From: Candidatus Wallbacteria bacterium
GTDB taxonomy: Bacteria > Muiribacteriota > UBA6191 > JACPRK01
DNA length: 64,000 bases
NCBI GenBank assembly: GCA_016213845.1
Contig: JACQZN010000049.1
Location: forward strand, 1 to 64,000
Direction of reading: 5' to 3'
The notes below the pieces were generated by a model. That model searched no databases and was not told the DNA's origin. It saw only the letters and a list, made by a program, of their open reading frames with translations. The position numbers were made by a program, and so were the translations under genes. Of this stretch, positions 45,145 to 54,902 are shown piece after piece. The number at the start of each line of letters is the position of its first letter. Within the stretch, counting starts at the first letter, position 1.

Positions 45145-46605
45145 ATGAAATCTCGAGCGCTGGGTCTGGTACTTCTGGCTGCGCTGTTCCTGCTCCTCGC
45201 CGGGACCGTGGCAGCCTCGGCGGGCCTCTCCGGGAAGCTCTTCATCGCCTCCGGACTGGCGCTGGCTGCAGGAGCCGCGGCAGCATCGAGGGGCCCAGGC
45301 GGCTGGCCGGGCCTCACGCGGAGCCTGCTCCTGGGACTCTACACGCTCCTGGTCCTGGCAATCCTGGCAGTCTCAGACGGCCTGCTGGAGAACCACCGGG
45401 CGCGTTACGACTGGACCGGTGCGCGCGCCTTCACACTGACGCCCGCCACGCTTCGCGTGCTGCGCGAGCTCGACGAGGACGTCGCCGTCACCGCCGTCTT
45501 CTCCGCGACCTCGCCAGGCCGCCACATGGCGCGCGATCTCCTCAAGCTCTACGAGCTGGCGTCCGGGAGAATCCGGATCAGGACGCTCGATCCCGACCTG
45601 CATCCCTCCGAGGCCCGGCGCCACGGAGACGCCGCAGGGGGCGGCCTCGTCGTCGAGCGCGGCAACCGACGCCGCGTGGTGCGCCGCCCCGCCGAACGCG
45701 AGCTCACGATGGCCATCCACGGCCTGGGTAAGGCAGCCCGGGCCCGGGTCGCATTCGCGTGCTTCCCGGGCGAGGGTACCGCGACGGATCGGGGTGTCCT
45801 CGGCTACGCACTTGCCGCCGCGGCGCTCGAGAAGGAGAACTTCCAAGTAGTCTCGATGGACCCGACGGACCCATCGACGTCTACGACTCCCGTGACCTTG
45901 ATCGTCCCGTACGGCCGACGCGACCTCCCGTCGCGCGCTCCCGACGCAATCGAGGCGCTCAGGACGCGCGGCACCTCCGTCCTCGTCGCCGTCGAGCCCG
46001 GCGAGCCGCGGCCCGTGCTGGCGGGCCTGGTCGCGAGCTGGGGACTGCTCTGGCAGCGCGCCAAAGCGTCCGATCCTTCCAGCCACCTGGAGAACGACCC
46101 CGGCACGCTCGTGGTCCGTTGCCGCAGCGACCACCCCGCAACCCAGGGGCTGGCCGAAGCCTTGCTGCCGGGCGCCACGCCTTTCGCGCTCCCCTCGGAG
46201 GACGACATCGCCACCTGGCAGCCTCTGGCGGCGCTCTCCCCCAGGGCCTCGTCGACGTTGCCGGACGGGGGCGCAGGACCCGCCGGCGCCCTGGTCGTCC
46301 TGGCCGCTGCGGAGCGCCGAACGGGACCCGAGCCGGGACGCCGGGCCGTCATCGGAGACACCGACTTCTTCACCAACGGCGCGCTCTCACGGTGGCCGGT
46401 CAACCGGGAGCTGCTCGTGAACCTGGTCAACTGGCTCTCCGAACGTGAAGAGCTCCTGGGCCCGTGGCCCCAGCCCGAGGGCCCGCCGCAAGTCATCCTG
46501 ACGGATCGCCAGTTGCGAGCCATCGCCGCCATCGTGCTTGTCGGCATGCCCGGGCTCTTCTGCCTGATCGCTCTCGGTGTCTGGCTGGAGGGGCGGCGGC
46601 GGTGA
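45145..46605 (+). CDS. GldG-like ABC transporter auxiliary protein
   Basis: 486 residues. Two N-terminal membrane helices (about 5-25 and 53-75), a large extracytoplasmic part beginning with the family's hallmark YDWTGARAFTLTPATLRVLREL, and a C-terminal membrane helix (AAIVLVGMPGLFCLIALGVWL) followed by basic residues. This is the domain order of the GldG/ABC_transp_aux (PF09822) family. The central region contains RRAVIGDTDFFTNG, as in relatives. It works with the permease upstream. The spacer of 36 bases contains short GATGA/GTGACCC repeats and no good ribosome binding site. Confidence 0.8.
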   Translation: MKSRALGLVLLAALFLLLAGTVAASAGLSGKLFIASGLALAAGAAAASRGPGGWPGLTRSLLLGLYTLLVLAILAVSDGLLENHRARYDWTGARAFTLTPATLRVLRELDEDVAVTAVFSATSPGRHMARDLLKLYELASGRIRIRTLDPDLHPSEARRHGDAAGGGLVVERGNRRRVVRRPAERELTMAIHGLGKAARARVAFACFPGEGTATDRGVLGYALAAAALEKENFQVVSMDPTDPSTSTTPVTLIVPYGRRDLPSRAPDAIEALRTRGTSVLVAVEPGEPRPVLAGLVASWGLLWQRAKASDPSSHLENDPGTLVVRCRSDHPATQGLAEALLPGATPFALPSEDDIATWQPLAALSPRASSTLPDGGAGPAGALVVLAAAERRTGPEPGRRAVIGDTDFFTNGALSRWPVNRELLVNLVNWLSEREELLGPWPQPEGPPQVILTDRQLRAIAAIVLVGMPGLFCLIALGVWLEGRRR

Positions 46606-47141
46606 CGTTGGGCCGGCGGGCGGCTGCCGCGGCGGTCCTGTTGGCGGCGCTGGGGCTGTACTACTGGCTGGACACCGGGCGAACGACATGGGCGGTGCCG
46701 GAGCCGGCCGCCGGAGTCACCAAGCTCACGGTGGAGCTCGCCGGCGCCCGCATCGAGCTCGAGCGCAGCCAGGCGAGCTGGAGGGCCATCAGCCCCGCCG
46801 CCGTGGCGCCGGAGCGCAGCGGTCCTGGATATCGTGGCCTGGCTTCCCCACAATCCGGCGAGGTACCCGCCCGGGTGGACTGGGTGCTGGGGCAACTCTG
46901 CCGGCACGACTTCCCTACCTTGCCGGCAAGCGAAGTCTCGGGGCCCGCCTTCGGGCTCGACCCGCCAGCCCTCCGTTTGACAATCGTCGGCGCTCGCACC
47001 TATCATCTGGCGATCGGCGGCACCAACCCCGCCCGAGACAGCCGCTACTTCAGGCTCGAAGAGCCCGCGCGGGCAGGCCTTCTGCCCCGCGCCCTGGTGG
47101 GCGAGATCGCCGCCCTGGCCGGTGGCGGCCCCGAACATTGA
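46602..47141 (+). CDS. DUF4340-like membrane-anchored protein
   Basis: GTG 46602 overlaps the previous stop by four bases (GTGA). 179 residues. An N-terminal membrane helix (AAAAAVLLAALGLYYWL) is followed by a beta-rich part with VTKLTVELAGARIELER, SWRAISP, and FGLDPPALRLTIVGARTYHLAIGG. This is the repeated pattern of DUF4340 proteins, which follow GldG-type genes in many genomes. It is shorter than many relatives (often 300 or more residues), so it may be one repeat or a truncated version. Translation coupling supports a role in the same transport complex. Confidence 0.7.
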   Translation: MTLGRRAAAAAVLLAALGLYYWLDTGRTTWAVPEPAAGVTKLTVELAGARIELERSQASWRAISPAAVAPERSGPGYRGLASPQSGEVPARVDWVLGQLCRHDFPTLPASEVSGPAFGLDPPALRLTIVGARTYHLAIGGTNPARDSRYFRLEEPARAGLLPRALVGEIAALAGGGPEH

Positions 47142-47154
47142 GGAGCGCCCCGGA

Positions 47155-48240
47155 ATGAAGATCGGCATCATCGGACTACCCCAGTCGGGAAAGTCGACCT
47201 GCTTCGACCTGTTGCAGGGACCTGGCGCCTCGCGTGCCGCCGAGGAGCCCGGCAAGGGACGGATCGGCGTCATCAAGGTCCCCGACGCCCGCATCGACCG
47301 GCTCTCGAAGCTCTTCAACCCGAAGAAGACCACCTTCTCCGACATCGAGTTCGTCGACTTCGCAGCCATCCAGCGGGCCGCCTCGGGAGGCAGCGCGTTC
47401 AGCTCCCGGATGTTGAGCGAGATCAAGACCGTCGACGGTCTGCTGCAAGTCGTGCGGTGTTTCGCCGACGACAACGTCTACCACGTCGAGGAGTCGATAG
47501 ACCCCACGCGGGACTTCAAGCTCCTTACCGGAGAGTTGCACCTGGCCGACCTGATCCAGGTCGAGCAGAGGCTGGAGAAGCTGGGCACGAGCGCCGCCAA
47601 GGGGCAGAAGAAGGACGCCCGCGAGCAGGCGCTTCTCGAGAAGATCAAGGCCGCACTCGACGCCGAGCAGCCCGCCAGCTCGGTGGAGCTTGCCCCCGAT
47701 GACGAGCCGCTCATGCGCAGTGCCGCCATGCTGACGGCCAAGCCGTTGGTCACCGTGCTGAACCTGGACGAGGGCCAGCTCAGGGACAAGGCCGACCCGA
47801 TGCTCTCGCGCTTCTCGAGCCAGCTTCCGGATGTACCGGCCATCCGGCTCTGCGCGCGCATCGAATCCGAGATCGCAGCCCTCGACACCGAGGAGGAGCG
47901 ACAGGCCTTCCTCGAGGACCTCGGGATGACCGAGCCGGCCAGGACGCGACTTATCCGGACTTGCTACGAGATGCTCCAGTACATCAGCTTCTTCACGGTC
48001 GGCGAGGACGAGGTGCGCGCCTGGACGATCCGCAAAGGAATGAACGCCCAGCGCTCCGCCGGCAAGATCCACAGCGACCTCGAGAAGGGCTTCATCCGCG
48101 CCGAGGTGATCAGCTACGACGACCTATCGAGGCTCGAGGGTTCTTACGCCGCCGCCAAGAAGGAGGGGGTCATGCGGTTGGAAGGCAAGGAGTACATCGT
48201 GCAGGACGGCGACGTGTTGAACATCCGGTTCAATGTCTGA
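47155..48240 (+). CDS. Divergent YchF-like P-loop NTPase with TGS domain
   Basis: I chose ATG 47155 (GAGGAG box about ten bases upstream). 361 residues. Motifs: G1 GLPQSGKST, G3 position VDFAAIQ, and VTVLNLDEG where YchF has N-x-x-E, which lets YchF prefer ATP over GTP. The C-terminal TGS/DUF933 part is well conserved: FFTVGEDEVRAWTIRKG, AGKIHSDLEKGFIRAEVI, EGKEYIVQDGDVLNIRFNV. In canonical YchF G1 is GLPNVGKST and G3 contains DIAGL, so this is a side branch in which both are altered. YchF proteins bind ribosomes and modulate stress responses. Function of this branch is uncertain, and it may coexist with a canonical ychF elsewhere. Confidence 0.75.
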   Translation: MKIGIIGLPQSGKSTCFDLLQGPGASRAAEEPGKGRIGVIKVPDARIDRLSKLFNPKKTTFSDIEFVDFAAIQRAASGGSAFSSRMLSEIKTVDGLLQVVRCFADDNVYHVEESIDPTRDFKLLTGELHLADLIQVEQRLEKLGTSAAKGQKKDAREQALLEKIKAALDAEQPASSVELAPDDEPLMRSAAMLTAKPLVTVLNLDEGQLRDKADPMLSRFSSQLPDVPAIRLCARIESEIAALDTEEERQAFLEDLGMTEPARTRLIRTCYEMLQYISFFTVGEDEVRAWTIRKGMNAQRSAGKIHSDLEKGFIRAEVISYDDLSRLEGSYAAAKKEGVMRLEGKEYIVQDGDVLNIRFNV

Positions 48241-48242
48241 GG

Positions 48243-48276
48243 GAGAATCGAGAATCGAGAATTGAGAATTGAGAAG
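48243..48276. repeat. Heptamer tandem array, GAGAATN family
   Basis: Units GAGAATC, GAGAATC, GAGAATT, GAGAATT then GAGAAGA. Directly after the YchF-like stop. A third 7-bp family in this window. Confidence 0.8.
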
Positions 48277-48333
48277 AGGGAAGGTGGAATGTGGAGGGCC
48301 ACTCTGGGGAGAAGGGCGGGGGGCGTTCTCCCC

Positions 48334-48358
48334 TCGTGGTTCGGCAGGCTCACCACGA
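48334..48358. repeat. Intergenic hairpin repeat (TCGTGGT / ACCACGA)
   Basis: Perfect 7-bp arms TCGTGGT (48334-48340) and ACCACGA (48352-48358) around tcggcaggctc. Elements containing this kind of GTGGTTCGGCAGGCTCACCAC palindrome occur dispersed between genes in other bacteria. It could also serve as a terminator between the convergent YchF-like and pseudopilin genes. Confidence 0.6.
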
Positions 48359-48380
48359 ACGGATTCAAACAGCCCGAGAT

Positions 48381-48405
48381 GACTGGCTACTGACTACTGG
48401 CTACT
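48381..48405. repeat. Heptamer tandem array, AGTAGNC family (inverted)
   Basis: Units GACTGGC, TACTGAC, TACTGGC and a partial TACT, ending six bases before the stop of the downstream pseudopilin gene. Confidence 0.85.
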
Positions 48406-48410
48406 TCCCC

Positions 48411-48953
48411 CTACGGCTCCGGTAGCGGATTCCAGGTCTTATCGGTCCTCAGGTTCTTGAGGAAGAGCACCTTGGCGAAATCGGTCGGGGCATTGTCCGC
48501 CTCGATCTCGAAGCGCACGCTGACATGGATGTTCGAGGCGCTGCGCAAGGTGCCAGGCTTCACGTCGAAGGCCTTCAGTTTGTCGAGTCCGAACTTGCGG
48601 TGCTCTTTGTCGGCCGCCGGACCCGAGGTCTCCAGGCGCCGATGGATGGTCCCGCCTTCGCGTTTGTAGGTGACCCGGACAGGGACGGAGCGATAGGGGT
48701 TTCGCTCGACCTTGAGGATGTCGAGCTTCAGCTCCCCGGCGGCGGCGTTCCAGACCGGGGACTTCCGAAGTGCCTGCACATCGAGCTTGAGGGATTGAAA
48801 GAGAAGGTTGGCCTCCCCGATGTACTCGAGCTTGCCTTCGCCTCGAACCATTCCGCGGCGGCTGCTCACCAGGAGCGTATAGAGCACGGCCATCAGCATC
48901 ACGGCCACGCCGAACGCCAGCAGCGCCTCCACCAGCGAGAACCCGCGCCTCAC
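48411..48953 (-). CDS. Prepilin-type protein (GspJ/PilW-like minor pseudopilin)
   Basis: 180 residues. The start is GTG or the adjacent codons: GTG 48953-48951 overlaps the stop of the upstream pseudopilin gene (GTGA). The N-terminus reads MRRGFSLVEALLAFGVAVML, a type IV prepilin signal with cleavage after Gly and Glu at +5. The rest is a beta-rich domain with LLFQSLKLDVQALRKS. It fits a GspJ/PilW-like minor pseudopilin. It is the last gene of a four-gene operon with a LysM protein, a GspK-like protein and another pseudopilin. Confidence 0.75.
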   Translation of the reverse strand: MRRGFSLVEALLAFGVAVMLMAVLYTLLVSSRRGMVRGEGKLEYIGEANLLFQSLKLDVQALRKSPVWNAAAGELKLDILKVERNPYRSVPVRVTYKREGGTIHRRLETSGPAADKEHRKFGLDKLKAFDVKPGTLRSASNIHVSVRFEIEADNAPTDFAKVLFLKNLRTDKTWNPLPEP

Positions 48954-49405
48954 CGATCCACCTTCGTCTTGAGCGCCACCAGCTCGATGCGGCGCTTCTC
49001 CTCGTCGCCCCCGCCTTGCCAGACGACCTTGATGCGCACCGTCTTCACGCGGAACTTTCCCTTCCCGTCAATCGTCGCAGAGACATCCTCCTTGGGATCG
49101 ACCTCGACCGTACGCGTGTAGAGCGGCGAGCCGACCGGCATGTTCGTCGCAATCTCGCCCGGCAGAGCGGCGTCGACCTCCTCGTACCCGAGCGCGCCGA
49201 CGGCCTCGACGACGTCGTCGGCCAGGAGGAAGGCCTTCGTCTGGTGCAGCGTCTGGGCCGTCCCCTGGTGGCCGGCGATCAGCAGCCCGAGAAGCGGCAT
49301 GAGCGCGATCGACAGGAAGATGACGGCGACCACGATCTCGGTCAGGCTGACGCCCGCCCTGCCGGGTCGCCGCCCGCCCATCACATCCGCTCGAGCACGC
49401 CTCAT
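48950..49405 (-). CDS. Prepilin-type protein (GspI/PilV-like minor pseudopilin)
   Basis: I chose ATG 49405-49403, which overlaps the upstream stop (ATGA). 151 residues. A signal of about 20 residues precedes GVSLTEIVVAVIFLSIALMP, giving cleavage after Gly and Glu at +5. Then LLADDVVEAVGALGYEEVDA resembles the GspI/PilV pattern of Ala-Glu-x-x-x-Gly after the helix. Short C-terminal beta domain (FRVKTVRIKVVWQGGG). Translational coupling on both sides shows it works with the two flanking prepilin-like proteins. Confidence 0.75.
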   Translation of the reverse strand: MRRARADVMGGRRPGRAGVSLTEIVVAVIFLSIALMPLLGLLIAGHQGTAQTLHQTKAFLLADDVVEAVGALGYEEVDAALPGEIATNMPVGSPLYTRTVEVDPKEDVSATIDGKGKFRVKTVRIKVVWQGGGDEEKRRIELVALKTKVDR

Positions 49406-51636
49406 TGCACCATCAGGAAGTCGTCGGAGTGGTCGACACAGAGCGACCATCCCGGATCGATCTTCTTGGACTCCTTGAGCCACGGCCCCACTTTGAAGTT
49501 CGGGTTGTACTGCAAGAAGGACACGGACTTGGCCTGGAAGCTCTTTTGAAAATCGATTCCCTGGGCGATGATCGCCCCGAAGAGCTGCAGTCCCTTCGGC
49601 GCCTCGATCAACCCCTTCGGCGCCACCAGGATCGCCTGCACCGCGTGGCGGTCCGCGATCCGGATGTTTCCCTTCCGCGCCACCAGCATCAGCGGCGGCT
49701 TGTCGGGGTCTCCCGGCCCGTCCCCTCCCACCAACGGCGAGGCCACGTCGAACTCATCGGCGACGAGCACCCCACCGCGCTTGATGTGGTGGATTGCCCC
49801 GAGCGGGAAGGGGCCGTCCTTCTCCCAGACCAGCACGGTCCCCAGATCCAGCGTGTCGCCTCCGACCAGGTACCCCTCGTCGGCCAGGAAGCGCGTTGGG
49901 TTGTCGGCCTCTCCCGAGCGGCGGCAGACTTTCAACATGTCGGGGAACGAGGTCGCCAGGCTGTTCACCACGCTCTCGAGCTCAGCCTCGCCGATGCCGT
50001 CCTGCTCGGCGTCGGGCAAGAGTCCCGCGACCAGCTTCGTCCTGGGATCGGAGTCGTCCTTCGGAGTGAAAAACTCCTTTGGAACCTTCGACACCCCGAC
50101 CCCCTTCTGCACGGGGAAGGCCTCGTGGTTCTCGCTGGAGAGAAACAGCATGCCCTGGTTGTAGGGTCGCGTCGCCACGCGAGAGGCCATCTGCGAGTAG
50201 ACTTGCGGGCTCACCGAGGGATCGGCTGCCAGCGTCCGCGTGGCGGGATCGACGAACAAGAACTTGCCCGGATTGTAGATGTCGGCCGCGCCAGCGACGT
50301 CGTCGAAGGTCCCCGCCGACACCGGCACCGCCGCCCTGAACTGCGCCATCGGGATCGGATCGGGCGGCATCGGCAGCAGCGTGAAGAAGGCCGCGGCCGT
50401 GGTGTCGTCCACCGCGGTCTTCAAGCTCGCCGCCGTCAGCCGCAGCAGCCCCGCCGAGACTTTTCCCAGCACCAGCGTCGGGCTGATCCGGTTCCTGGGC
50501 GCGCCCATCAAGTGCAGGACGCTGGAGAGCAGCTTCTGCGTGACGTCGGGTGGCCCGAACGCCTTGCGCGAGCTGTCGAGCTCCGGCCCGTCGAGCCGCG
50601 AGATCCCCATGTCCCAGAACCGGACCGACCAGGGCGAGCCCGCCGGCAACTTGGCATTGACGTCGTCGTCGATGTAGCTGCGCTGAGCAGTCTTGGGGCC
50701 GGGACCGGCCGCCTCGTGAAAGAACAGGAAGTCCTCGCCCGCCTGGGCCGCGTTGTCGGTTTCGTCGTGGCTGAACGCGTGATTCAAGATCAGGTCCCCG
50801 CGCGCTCCGAGATAGACCCAGCCCTGGCTGGCCAGCCGCTCGCCCGTCAGGCCCTTGAAGGCGCTGGCGTCGTCGACCTCGCCGTTGTTCAGCACCAGCG
50901 GGCCCTTGCCGTCCGCCACGAGCCCGTGGAAATCGGTGTTCGCGGAGTTGATCAGCTCGGGGCTGCAGGCCGGGTTGGTCGGGTCCGAAAGAAACAGCGT
51001 GAAGTGGTTGAAGAGCGGCAAGAGCGGCGAAACGACCCGATACTCCATGAACCCGAGTAGCCTTCGCGAAACACCCTCCAGCAGAGCTCCGACCTTGAAG
51101 ACGCTCTCCACCTCGATGAAGAGGCGCCCGTACTTCTGGCGCACGTCCTGCAATCCCTTGGTCCAGCCATGCGGATCGAAGGCGAGCGAATCGTCCGGCA
51201 GCGCATAGAATCGCGCCTTGAGTGTGCCGACGTTCGCGACGCCGCCCTCGAAGGATTGCGCCACCCGATCGACCAGCGGCAGGTAGTCGGTCTTGAAGTC
51301 GATTTCCCCCAGCGGGATCGGCTTTCCAGAGCTCCACGCCGGGTCGTCCATCGACTTCATCAGCGCCTTCGAGATGGCAGATTCCGGGTCGAGCAACCCG
51401 GCCTGCACCTCGGCCTTCGAAAGTTCCATCGCTGCCCGGGCCAGCGTGTAGGCGAACTCTCCGAAGAGCTGGCGGTACTGCAGCAGCCGTCGCCCACGCA
51501 TGAAGGAGAAGTAGCTGAAGACGCCAATCGTCAGGACCAGAAGGACGAAGAAGACGACGATGGTGGCGATACCGCGCCTCGTGGGCCGGAATCTTCTCTC
51601 GCCACCGGAAGCGTGTTGGCTATCGCGTCGTGACAC
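49402..51636 (-). CDS. GspK/PilX-like large tip pseudopilin candidate
   Basis: I chose GTG 51636-51634. It overlaps the end of the LysM gene by 17 bases, and GGAGG sits about 12 bases upstream. 744 residues. After a basic leader comes TRRGIATIVVFFVLLVLTIG, which looks like a prepilin-type signal without Glu at +5. GspK and PilX-type proteins at the pilus tip also lack it. The following helix LFGEFAYTLARAAMELSKAEV is typical of the PilX/GspK N-terminus. The remaining 680 residues are not a known family to me. They contain several beta-rich parts and late motifs such as VAPKGLIEAPKGLQLFGAI. This is much longer than GspK (about 300). A tip role is inferred from order and signal. Confidence 0.6.
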   Translation of the reverse strand: MSRRDSQHASGGERRFRPTRRGIATIVVFFVLLVLTIGVFSYFSFMRGRRLLQYRQLFGEFAYTLARAAMELSKAEVQAGLLDPESAISKALMKSMDDPAWSSGKPIPLGEIDFKTDYLPLVDRVAQSFEGGVANVGTLKARFYALPDDSLAFDPHGWTKGLQDVRQKYGRLFIEVESVFKVGALLEGVSRRLLGFMEYRVVSPLLPLFNHFTLFLSDPTNPACSPELINSANTDFHGLVADGKGPLVLNNGEVDDASAFKGLTGERLASQGWVYLGARGDLILNHAFSHDETDNAAQAGEDFLFFHEAAGPGPKTAQRSYIDDDVNAKLPAGSPWSVRFWDMGISRLDGPELDSSRKAFGPPDVTQKLLSSVLHLMGAPRNRISPTLVLGKVSAGLLRLTAASLKTAVDDTTAAAFFTLLPMPPDPIPMAQFRAAVPVSAGTFDDVAGAADIYNPGKFLFVDPATRTLAADPSVSPQVYSQMASRVATRPYNQGMLFLSSENHEAFPVQKGVGVSKVPKEFFTPKDDSDPRTKLVAGLLPDAEQDGIGEAELESVVNSLATSFPDMLKVCRRSGEADNPTRFLADEGYLVGGDTLDLGTVLVWEKDGPFPLGAIHHIKRGGVLVADEFDVASPLVGGDGPGDPDKPPLMLVARKGNIRIADRHAVQAILVAPKGLIEAPKGLQLFGAIIAQGIDFQKSFQAKSVSFLQYNPNFKVGPWLKESKKIDPGWSLCVDHSDDFLMVQ

Positions 51637-52039
51637 TCGAACGGGGGACCTCCGTGCGCGCGGACAGCCCCGAGACGGGATCGAAGGGTGTCGGACCCGA
51701 CGGCGCCGCAGGTGTCGTGGCGCCCGTCCCCGCGCCACCGTCCTCCTTGAGGATGCGCGCTCGCTCGGCCGGGTCGGTCACACCGCGCAGCTTTTGCAGC
51801 GTCGCCTTCGACGGAAGCGTGATGACTGTACCGTTGGGAATGGTCCGGGTGTTGGAGATGTTGTTCGCCTTCTGGAGATCGACCCAGAAAGACGGGTCCC
51901 CGTACTTCACACGGGCTATCTCCCAGAGCGTGTCCCCTTCCTTCATCGTGTAGGTTTCGGCAAGCGCCTCTGGCGTGACGAGCACGGCCAGGACCAGGAC
52001 GGATGCCAGCAAGGCGACCGGCGAGCGCGGAGCAATCAT
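51620..52039 (-). CDS. Small secreted LysM protein at head of pseudopilin operon
   Basis: ATG 52039-52037 has GGAGG five bases upstream. 139 residues. Signal peptide (VALLASVLVLAVLVTPEALA), then one LysM domain beginning directly after cleavage (TYTMKEGDTLWEIARVKYGD, with NNISNTRTIPNGTVITLPS). The tail is Thr/Pro/Gly-rich. Probably binds peptidoglycan in the periplasm and may position the pilus-like machine encoded downstream, by analogy with LysM proteins such as FimV that help pilus assembly. That role is inferred from operon context. Confidence 0.75.
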   Translation of the reverse strand: MIAPRSPVALLASVLVLAVLVTPEALAETYTMKEGDTLWEIARVKYGDPSFWVDLQKANNISNTRTIPNGTVITLPSKATLQKLRGVTDPAERARILKEDGGAGTGATTPAAPSGPTPFDPVSGLSARTEVPRSSVTTR

Positions 52040-52075
52040 CGAACACCTCCGGTTCAGACTTGGGGGTTCCCGCTC

Positions 52076-52129
52076 AGTATATGCCCCTGCAGCTCGCCGG
52101 TTCATGAAATCGCACGGGCGGCACCCGTG
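52076..52129. promoter_or_regulatory. Divergent control region: -10 box for pseudopilin operon and a dyad
   Basis: Minus-strand -10 TATACT (52081-52076) sits about 37 bases before ATG 52039, with no good -35. Further out is a perfect dyad CACGGG-cggca-CCCGTG (52113-52129), 46 bases before the kinase gene. A regulator binding there could couple the pseudopilin operon to the two-component genes. This is a candidate only. Confidence 0.35.
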
Positions 52130-52174
52130 TTCCCCTGGCAAAGGAGTCCCCCAAGGAGGTAGATCATCTCTACG

Positions 52175-53473
52175 ATGCGGTTGCGGCAACTGAGCGTGGG
52201 GGCCAAGCTCGGGATCGCCCTGGCGACGATCTATGGATGCGCGCTGGCGGCTGTCCTGGTGGCGGTGCTCTCGCACCACGAAGCGACGCTCTCGGAGAGG
52301 TGCCGGGAGGAGCGGCGGGCCGTGCTGGGGACCCTGGCACACCTGGCACAGCGTCCCTTCGCCCCATCGGAGGAGCGTGAGCTGGGACAGATGCTGGCGA
52401 CACAGGAAGAGGCCTGGCGCGCCACCAGCTTCAGCGTGCGCTGCTCGGTCGTCGGGATCGGGTTGCTCTCCGTGGCCGTGGGGCTCTTCGGCGCGCTGCT
52501 GCTGGCGCGGCTGGTCACCGCTCCCATCTCGCGGCTGCGCGAGGACATGCTGGAGCTGGCCCGCGGAGGCTTGCCGCCGGTGCCGCCCCCGTGCCAGCCG
52601 TCGCGCTTCGAGGTGATCAGCTGCGAGCGCGCCGGAGCAGCCCCCGCGGCCCGCGGGTTCCTCGAGGGGCTCCTGGCAGACCAGGGGGATGAGCTCTACC
52701 AGCTCCGACAGGGATTCCAGTTGATGGTGTACGAACTGCAGCAGCGCATGGCGGAGCTCGAGCAGAGCACCAAGGAGCGGGAAGTCGCCAAGCGGCTGGG
52801 CGAGATCGGGGCCCTGGCCGCCACGGTGGCGCACGAGATGCGCAACCCGCTCAACACCATCGAAGGCGCCGTGTACCACCTGAAGCGGACCTATTCGCAG
52901 AACTCGGACATCGCCGAGTATGCCCAGCTGGTCCAGGAACAGGTTGAGCGCCTCACCAGCGTCAGCGCACACCTGCTCGACGCCACGCGCCCGCTGGCGC
53001 CCGACCGCCAGCCGACCGACCTCAACAGCCTGGTGCGCGACACGGCGCTCAGGCTGGTCAGCGAATCGGCCGCCCAGAAGGTGAGCCTCGAGTTCCGCTT
53101 CGCCCCGGAGCTCCCGTGCGTACCGGTGGATCGCATCCAGATGAAGCAGGTGGTCGAGAACCTGGTGGAAAACTCGCTGCAGGCGATGCCCGACGGCGGC
53201 AAGGTCGTCCTCGAGACGGCCGTCCACGAATCGGGCGACATCCTGCTGCGGGTAGCCGACGACGGTCCCGGAATCCGCATGGAGCTCCGCGAGCGCGTCT
53301 TCGACCCGTTCTTCACCACGCGAACGACGGGAACGGGGTTGGGTCTCTACATCGTCAGCCGCATCGTCGGAACGCACGGCGGCTCCGTGAAGCTCGACGG
53401 CTCTCCCGGACCGGGCGCCCGCTTCGAGATTCGCCTGCCCGGCCCCGAGCTGGCCGTGGCCGCGGCCGGGTAA
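52175..53473 (+). CDS. Membrane sensor histidine kinase
   Basis: 432 residues. Membrane helices about 10-33 and 88-110 flank a short periplasmic sensor domain, followed by a HAMP-like linker and a coiled coil. Then HisKA with VAHEMRNPLNTIEG (the phosphorylated His near 225), N box ENLVENSLQAM, DDGPGI, DPFFTTRTTGTGLGLYIV and GARFEIRLPG. It ends 7 bases before the NtrC-type regulator, so the two form a cognate pair. The AAGGAGG box is about 15 bases from ATG 52175, longer than ideal. Confidence 0.9.
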   Translation: MRLRQLSVGAKLGIALATIYGCALAAVLVAVLSHHEATLSERCREERRAVLGTLAHLAQRPFAPSEERELGQMLATQEEAWRATSFSVRCSVVGIGLLSVAVGLFGALLLARLVTAPISRLREDMLELARGGLPPVPPPCQPSRFEVISCERAGAAPAARGFLEGLLADQGDELYQLRQGFQLMVYELQQRMAELEQSTKEREVAKRLGEIGALAATVAHEMRNPLNTIEGAVYHLKRTYSQNSDIAEYAQLVQEQVERLTSVSAHLLDATRPLAPDRQPTDLNSLVRDTALRLVSESAAQKVSLEFRFAPELPCVPVDRIQMKQVVENLVENSLQAMPDGGKVVLETAVHESGDILLRVADDGPGIRMELRERVFDPFFTTRTTGTGLGLYIVSRIVGTHGGSVKLDGSPGPGARFEIRLPGPELAVAAAG

Positions 53474-53479
53474 ACCGTC

Positions 53480-54874
<1,395 letters not shown>

Positions 54875-54902
54875 GCCGTGTGACAGGAACGTGACGGTCG
54901 AG

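Noticed and set aside
19713-48405. CRISPR arrays
   Set aside because: The tandem units are 7 bp with no unique spacers, and no cas genes are in the window.
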